This document shows positions 60,232 to 64,000 of a DNA stretch of 64,000 bases, in pieces (position 1 is the first letter of the stretch; the number at the start of each line of letters is the position of its first letter). Origin of the DNA: DT-110 sp964342305 (GTDB lineage Bacteria > Bacteroidota > Bacteroidia > Chitinophagales > Saprospiraceae); NCBI GenBank assembly GCA_964342305.1, contig CAYFGK010000007.1:1-64000 (forward strand), read 5' to 3'. The notes under the pieces were generated by a model. It had not been told where the DNA came from and did not search any database. It saw only the letters and a list, made by a program, of their open reading frames with translations. A program made the position numbers and the translations under genes.

Positions 60232-60741
60232 TTATAGTTCATGTTCGCTATCCCTGGCCAGGGTGTCGGCCATTTTTAACAACGTGGGAATGCGGTAGGG
60301 ACCGTGCATTTGTTGAATGAGGTCCGTAGCCACCGCAAGCTCAATACCTACGCTGGTAACGTAGAGTGGTTTGCTGCTTTTCCCACGATAGGCCATTCCA
60401 CAGGTTGTCATTTGCCGGAAGGCATTCTTGGCTACACCAATTACAGGAATTTGTTCTTCCAGTGCCGAGTACAAGTAATGCCCCATTCCAGGCTGCTTAT
60501 CATCCGAAAGGTATACATAACCATCGATCACCAACAGGTTGATGGGGACATCCACCAAATCAAGAAGAGCCAGAATGCAGGGCAATTCACGTTTGTAAAA
60601 TTGTCCTGGTTCATAGTCGGCAATATCATGTATCGATGCCGTGAAGGTGCGTGTAGGCACGCTATCGGTCCATTGTTCGAAGGTAATACCGGCTGCGCTG
60701 GCTGAATCACCCTTATAGTGGACATCAATGGCCACGATCAT
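60232..60741 (-). CDS. Endonuclease V-like protein, short form
   Basis: 169 residues against about 220 in E. coli Nfi. The start VAIDVHYKGDSASAAGITF carries the first catalytic Asp (Asp6). YEPGQFYKRELPCIL corresponds to the YxPGxLxFRE segment with its Glu, and VIDGYVYL to the LxVDGxG strand, with GVAKN further on. Endonuclease V cuts next to deaminated adenine (inosine) in nucleic acids. The N-terminal 40 residues of the standard enzyme are missing, and DGYV replaces DGxG, so activity may differ. It is monocistronic. Confidence 0.75.
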   Translation of the reverse strand: MIVAIDVHYKGDSASAAGITFEQWTDSVPTRTFTASIHDIADYEPGQFYKRELPCILALLDLVDVPINLLVIDGYVYLSDDKQPGMGHYLYSALEEQIPVIGVAKNAFRQMTTCGMAYRGKSSKPLYVTSVGIELAVATDLIQQMHGPYRIPTLLKMADTLARDSEHEL

Positions 60742-60773
60742 AATTCAGGATGTTTTATTTATTAAAACACATA

Positions 60774-60797
60774 GACGCGATTTATCGCGTCTCTACA
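60774..60797. repeat. GACGCGAT palindrome, second copy
   Basis: GACGCGATTTATCGCGTC followed by TCTAC, as at 55651-55673 but with TT instead of AA in the centre. CTCTGATCTCTGATCTCTAC words follow to 60837. Confidence 0.8.
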
Positions 60798-60834
60798 TAA
60801 TTCCTCTCTGATCTCTGATCTCTACCCTCTACCC

Positions 60835-61539
60835 TCAAAATAATCGTTTCAGCAAATCCACCACCTTTGCCGGTTCGGGGATGTTTTTTTGGCTTCCGCC
60901 AAAAGGATCCCGGGCCAGCTCGAACTCGTTGGTATGGCCCAGTAAATGGAAGATATAATCCTGTTCGTGGTAAGTACGTTCCCGTCCGCTGGTCATAGCG
61001 TGATCGAGCTTGCCGTTTATTTTGATCTCGACGGGGGTATCAACCTCCAGGTCGGCCAATTTAAAATTATCCCTTCGAGGTTCGCCGATGGAAAAGAGGT
61101 CGTATTGCAGGTGGATGTCAATCCGCCCATTCGTCTCCTTCAACCGAAAAATGTCCACATTTTTCGGTCTGCCGGTTAGTTGCACGAATTGAACCTGCCG
61201 CAAGACAGGATACTGCCGCCCATCCGCCCTTTTTTCGTACTCCAACAAATCGCGGGGATATTTATGTTGCAGCATTTGGATGGCTTCCGCTTCGGAATCC
61301 ACGTTGAAATCGTGCAGGAAAATAGTATCGCATTTGTCCAGATCGGGATGATGAGCCGACCGGGGGATCACCAATCGACCCTCCGTAACATATGGAGCAT
61401 AGGAATGGATCTGCTGCTTCCAGGCCAGAGAATCTTTGCGATCGGCGAAGGATTTGTGCTCCTTAGTATATCGCAGGTGATTGTGGTAGACCTGAATGAT
61501 GCGTTTGGGTCGGCGGGTTTGGAAGGTTTGCTCGTCCAT
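60835..61539 (-). CDS. Hypothetical protein
   Basis: 234 residues, no signal peptide or membrane segment, not recognised. It contains repeated polar and aromatic motifs (IIQVYHNHLRYTKEHKSFAD; DTIFLHDFNVDSEAEAIQML; GKLDHAMTSGRERTYHEQDY) and is probably cytoplasmic. It follows a possible metallopeptidase gene on the same strand after 21 bases, so the two are likely to be one operon. Confidence 0.65.
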   Translation of the reverse strand: MDEQTFQTRRPKRIIQVYHNHLRYTKEHKSFADRKDSLAWKQQIHSYAPYVTEGRLVIPRSAHHPDLDKCDTIFLHDFNVDSEAEAIQMLQHKYPRDLLEYEKRADGRQYPVLRQVQFVQLTGRPKNVDIFRLKETNGRIDIHLQYDLFSIGEPRRDNFKLADLEVDTPVEIKINGKLDHAMTSGRERTYHEQDYIFHLLGHTNEFELARDPFGGSQKNIPEPAKVVDLLKRLF

Positions 61540-61560
61540 AGATCCTTACTGTGGTACCGG

Positions 61561-62307
61561 TTACGGCTGATACTTTTTCTGGAACTCCTTCATCACTTCC
61601 GGCAGTCTTTTGATATCCCGCTTAGTACGGAGAAAGGGATCAATCCGGGCATCTCCGAATCCTTGTAAACGATAATCCGGCAGGTATTTTTCAAAGTAGA
61701 TCAACACCATCTGGTCGATGATCCGCTCTTTTAAAGGGTGTGACACTTGATGGGTATTCATAATGGCTTCTTCTGTCCCGATGTGGACAATTTCATGGAT
61801 GATGGTGTTCGCCGGGTTATCGTATTGCTTGAAACCACTCTCCGGTGTAGTGTAAATAAGGATAGTCCCATATTCCGAATCATAACTCCCCCCGGGTCCG
61901 TACAAGGTTAAATGGACCTGATATTGGTCGAAGCTCCGAAACGACCAGTGCTTTTTCAGGCGGGAAATTTCGCGAACCATACGCTCTATCAGTGGCTTCT
62001 TTTCCACTATTGTTTGATAGCCTTTTTCGTAATCCTCCGGGCGATACACGCTGGTTTTCATGAATACTTTCAGGGATTCATAGTCTGCATCTGATAGCTG
62101 ATTTTGGGATGATTTCTGTTTCAGCGATTCAATGAATTCGCCTTTCGGCAAACTGACTTGATAGTTGTGTTCTTCAAAAAAGGAAATGTCCCGGATGGTT
62201 CGCCATACGTATTCAGCTTCCTCCTCAGCGGTAGGAATATGAACCTGAACCCGGCTCTCAAAGGGCTGTACCAAGGCAATGCACATAAATATCCATTGGA
62301 CGATCAT
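61561..62307 (-). CDS. Putative secreted HExxH metallopeptidase
   Basis: 248 residues. A short hydrophobic N-terminus (about 1-15) may be a signal. The zinc motif HEIVH is at 171-175 in NTIIHEIVHIGTEE, preceded by a beta region (EYGTILIYTTPES) as in gluzincins. A downstream acidic helix (ERIIDQMVLIYFEKY) could supply the third ligand. It is not assigned to a named family. The neighbour at 60.8-61.5 kb is probably cotranscribed. Since HExxH alone occurs by chance, the assignment is tentative. Confidence 0.55.
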   Translation of the reverse strand: MIVQWIFMCIALVQPFESRVQVHIPTAEEEAEYVWRTIRDISFFEEHNYQVSLPKGEFIESLKQKSSQNQLSDADYESLKVFMKTSVYRPEDYEKGYQTIVEKKPLIERMVREISRLKKHWSFRSFDQYQVHLTLYGPGGSYDSEYGTILIYTTPESGFKQYDNPANTIIHEIVHIGTEEAIMNTHQVSHPLKERIIDQMVLIYFEKYLPDYRLQGFGDARIDPFLRTKRDIKRLPEVMKEFQKKYQP

Positions 62308-62394
62308 AGCACGGAGATAAGTTAAGAGGCTGCTTGTTTACAAGAACGGAAAAAAGGCAATGCCATGCCGGATCATCGCTCGTAAGGTCTGACG

Positions 62395-62838
62395 TCAGAC
62401 GTTTCCCGATAACAACTGCTCGCGCATCTTCCGATACTGCTCCTGCAAGCCGGCAACAACTCCTTCCTTATCCGCTTTCATCTGGACCAGCCCCTCATCC
62501 CTGCGAATAGCCGGGTTCATTCCCCGCAGGTGCGCATCGCTCCAAAGGGCTAATTCCACAATGATCGGGGTCAGAGATAAACCCATTTCGGTAAGCAGGT
62601 ACAGATTCGTCTTGCGGTTGGTGGGGAGCTTGGATTTGGTAAGGATGCCGGCCTCCTCCAGGATCTTCAGCTTGGTCGACAGGATATTGGTGGCGATTGC
62701 CTCGTCGCTTTCGGTGAAGTCCTTGAAGGTATAAGCCTCTTCCAAAAGCATCTGTTTGACGATGACCAACATCCATTTGTCACCCAGAATATCTAGGGCG
62801 GAGGTGATCGGACAATCGCAGCGAAAAGTAGTATTCAT
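62395..62838 (-). CDS. HxlR-family transcriptional regulator
   Basis: 147 residues from ATG 62838; three more codons upstream are possible. The winged helix-turn-helix begins CDCPITSALDILGDKWMLVI, with the family Cys in the CPI motif, and continues with IATNILSTKLKILEEAGILT. Such regulators often sense electrophiles or oxidants through this Cys. It has a longer C-terminal tail than usual. The gene is divergent from the SnoaL-like lipoprotein, and the shared gap holds three similar sites. Confidence 0.92.
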   Translation of the reverse strand: MNTTFRCDCPITSALDILGDKWMLVIVKQMLLEEAYTFKDFTESDEAIATNILSTKLKILEEAGILTKSKLPTNRKTNLYLLTEMGLSLTPIIVELALWSDAHLRGMNPAIRRDEGLVQMKADKEGVVAGLQEQYRKMREQLLSGNV

Positions 62839-62856
62839 GTTAACCAAAGGTTAATT

Positions 62857-62938
62857 TTACTTGCAAAACGCAAGTAAAAATCATTATTGCTTGCAATTTG
62901 AAAGTCATTCCCGTACTTTGCTTGCAAAACAAAAGTAA
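62857..62938. promoter_or_regulatory. Three phased operator sites between hxlR-like and SnoaL-like genes
   Basis: Site 1, TTACTTGC-AAAAC-GCAAGTAA (62857-62877), is a perfect 8-bp inverted repeat. Site 2, TTGCTTGCAATTTGAAAGTC (62887-62906), and site 3, TTGCTTGCAAAACAAAAGTA (62918-62937), are degenerate copies. Starts are 30 and 31 bases apart, about three helical turns. They are the likely binding sites of the HxlR regulator. TACTTTG at 62914-62920 could be part of the promoter of the lipoprotein gene. Confidence 0.65.
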
Positions 62939-62964
62939 TAGTTATTCATTAAAGGAAAAAATCA

Positions 62965-63849
62965 ATGAGAAAAGCACTAATCCTCATGAGTCTGGCCGGG
63001 TTACTCGCTTCCTGTAACTCAGTGAAAACACAATCAAAGAGCGAGGGTAATCAATCAAAAACTACAACGATGAGTAAAAAAGAAACCGTGGGTACTTTTC
63101 TGGGTGCCGTAATGAAAAATGATCCTGCCACGATGCGGGAATTGGCCAATGCCGATTACATTCAGCACAATCCATTTATCCCAACAGGGTTAGAGCCCTT
63201 TATTCAAATGCTGCCTATCCTGCAAGAAAACGGAACAACTGCTGAAAACATTCGGATGTTTCAAGATGGCAATTACGTGTTCATGCATAATATTTGGAGA
63301 AATGCCAAGCCATTTGGAGCAGATGAAATGGTATCATTTGATATAATCCGATTGGACGAAAACGGGAAAGTGGCCGAGCATTGGGACGCCATGACTGCTT
63401 TGGTGAAGGAGACTGCCAGCGGAAGAACCCAGACGGATGGACCGACGACCGCAACCGACCTGGATAAAACCAACGCAAACAAAGCAACTGCGAAAGCGAT
63501 GGTCGAAGATATTCTAATGGGCAAAAATCCAAATAAAATTACGGATTACATCAGCTCAGAACAATACGAGCAACACAATCCTGGTATCAAAGATGGATTG
63601 GCGGGAATCGTAGAAGCTGTAGAATATCTCACCTCTAAAAACAACATGTTCCAGTACACTAAAATTCACAAAGTACTAGGCGAAGGAGACTTCGTGCTTA
63701 CGGTAAGTGAAGGGCAATGGAATGGAAAGACTAATGTTTTCTACGACCTCCTTCGCTTTGAAGGTGGCAAAGCGGTAGAACACTGGGACGTCATCCAGGC
63801 GGTTCCCACGGAAGGTCTGGCTAATCAGAATACGATGTTTGGTTTTTAG
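62965..63849 (+). CDS. Lipoprotein with two SnoaL-like domains
   Basis: 294 residues. Lipoprotein signal with lipobox LLASC (Cys17). Two tandem NTF2/SnoaL-like domains at about 38-150 and 165-285 share the pattern YIQHNPFIPTGLEPF / YEQHNPGIKDGLAGI and VAEHWDAMTAL / AVEHWDVIQAV. The conserved His and Asp suggest a cyclase- or isomerase-like pocket, but the substrate is unknown. It is controlled from a gap shared with the HxlR regulator, so it may respond to a reactive compound. Confidence 0.85.
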   Translation: MRKALILMSLAGLLASCNSVKTQSKSEGNQSKTTTMSKKETVGTFLGAVMKNDPATMRELANADYIQHNPFIPTGLEPFIQMLPILQENGTTAENIRMFQDGNYVFMHNIWRNAKPFGADEMVSFDIIRLDENGKVAEHWDAMTALVKETASGRTQTDGPTTATDLDKTNANKATAKAMVEDILMGKNPNKITDYISSEQYEQHNPGIKDGLAGIVEAVEYLTSKNNMFQYTKIHKVLGEGDFVLTVSEGQWNGKTNVFYDLLRFEGGKAVEHWDVIQAVPTEGLANQNTMFGF

Positions 63850-63866
63850 CGAAAGCTGGATACCGT

Positions 63867-63916
63867 GAGGTTGGGTAATAATTTCCCTTTACGAAATGGT
63901 CTATGCCCATCCTCAC
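63867..63916. terminator. Hairpin between convergent genes
   Basis: GTGAGGTTGGG (63867-63877) pairs with CCCATCCTCAC (63906-63916) in 10 of 11 positions. There is no T-run, so it is only a candidate. Confidence 0.4.
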
Positions 63917-63925
63917 GCTTTATAT

Positions 63926-64000
63926 TCACTTTCGTACCTCATAGATGATCTTGATCCCCCAGGCAAAGATGGATACCAACCAAACATAAAAAGCGATGGT
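63926..64000 (-). CDS. C-terminus of a membrane protein (partial)
   Basis: The minus strand from the window edge reads TIAFYVWLVSIFAWGIKIIY followed by EVRK and a stop, 24 codons of a hydrophobic helix with a basic end. The gene continues beyond the window; the family cannot be told. Confidence 0.5.
   Translation of the reverse strand, partial: TIAFYVWLVSIFAWGIKIIYEVRK

Overview
The window looks like chromosomal DNA of a Bacteroidota species, most likely of the Saprospiria (Lewinella-like) group. The evidence is a C-terminal type IX secretion sorting domain, TonB-dependent receptors with carboxypeptidase-like N-terminal domains, two DUF4249 lipoproteins, a Rho factor with a long Asn/Asp/Arg/Lys-rich insert, TAnnTTTG-type promoter boxes (best example in front of rpmH), few recognisable Shine-Dalgarno sites, and intergenic sequence built from short degenerate words. 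The genus is an inference. No tRNA, rRNA, CRISPR array or complete insertion sequence was seen.

Layout. 1-1.28 kb: an AT-rich two-gene cassette (small helical protein plus part of a subtilisin fold) bounded by short inverted repeats, unlike everything else in base composition. 1.3-2.4 kb: tandem and word repeats around a 100-N assembly gap. 2.4-10.3 kb: MscS channel, secreted S8 peptidase, TlpA-like thioredoxin and two Hsp20 genes. 10.7-24.6 kb: housekeeping genes (gltA, gcvH with vanZ-like and tonB genes, rpmH, frr, serS, rho) interrupted by about 1 kb of repeats. 24.7-35.5 kb: a TPR histidine kinase, an AraC regulator, lipoproteins, a quinone-oxidoreductase/MaoC fusion, and a pair of M14 peptidases of which one has lost its zinc ligands. 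35.7-38.4 kb: a two-subunit molybdenum hydroxylase followed by a broken Crp-like gene. 39.1-45.8 kb: an operon of STN-type TonB receptor, two DUF4249 lipoproteins and an MG2-like secreted protein. 46.7-51.3 kb: a two-component system and the outer membrane receptor it probably controls. 51.3-55.6 kb: an MltF-like lytic transglycosylase and modABC. 55.7-64 kb: secreted unknowns, a second TPR kinase with its regulator, a short endonuclease V, a possible metallopeptidase, an HxlR regulator with three spaced operators, and a SnoaL-like lipoprotein.

Working together. modABC can supply molybdate for the IorAB-type hydroxylase about 15 kb away. The OmpR-type regulator, its kinase and the downstream receptor share an 11-bp-period direct repeat in front of both transcription units. 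TonB proteins at 15 and 16.3 kb could energise the receptors at 43-49 kb.

The most unusual signal is not a gene. A short DNA word, T-tract followed by GGC-GAAA-GCC, occurs at least eight times exactly, in coding sequence (in different frames) and in gaps, and many further sites keep the 3-bp stem and a GNRA-type loop while changing the bases (GCC/GGC, AGC/GCT, TGC/GCA; GAAA, GGAA, GTAA). This looks like selection for a mini-hairpin scattered through the genome. A second layer is formed by palindromic intergenic repeats made of 6-8-base words, and a third by MITE-like inverted repeats with AGAAGCT-type ends.
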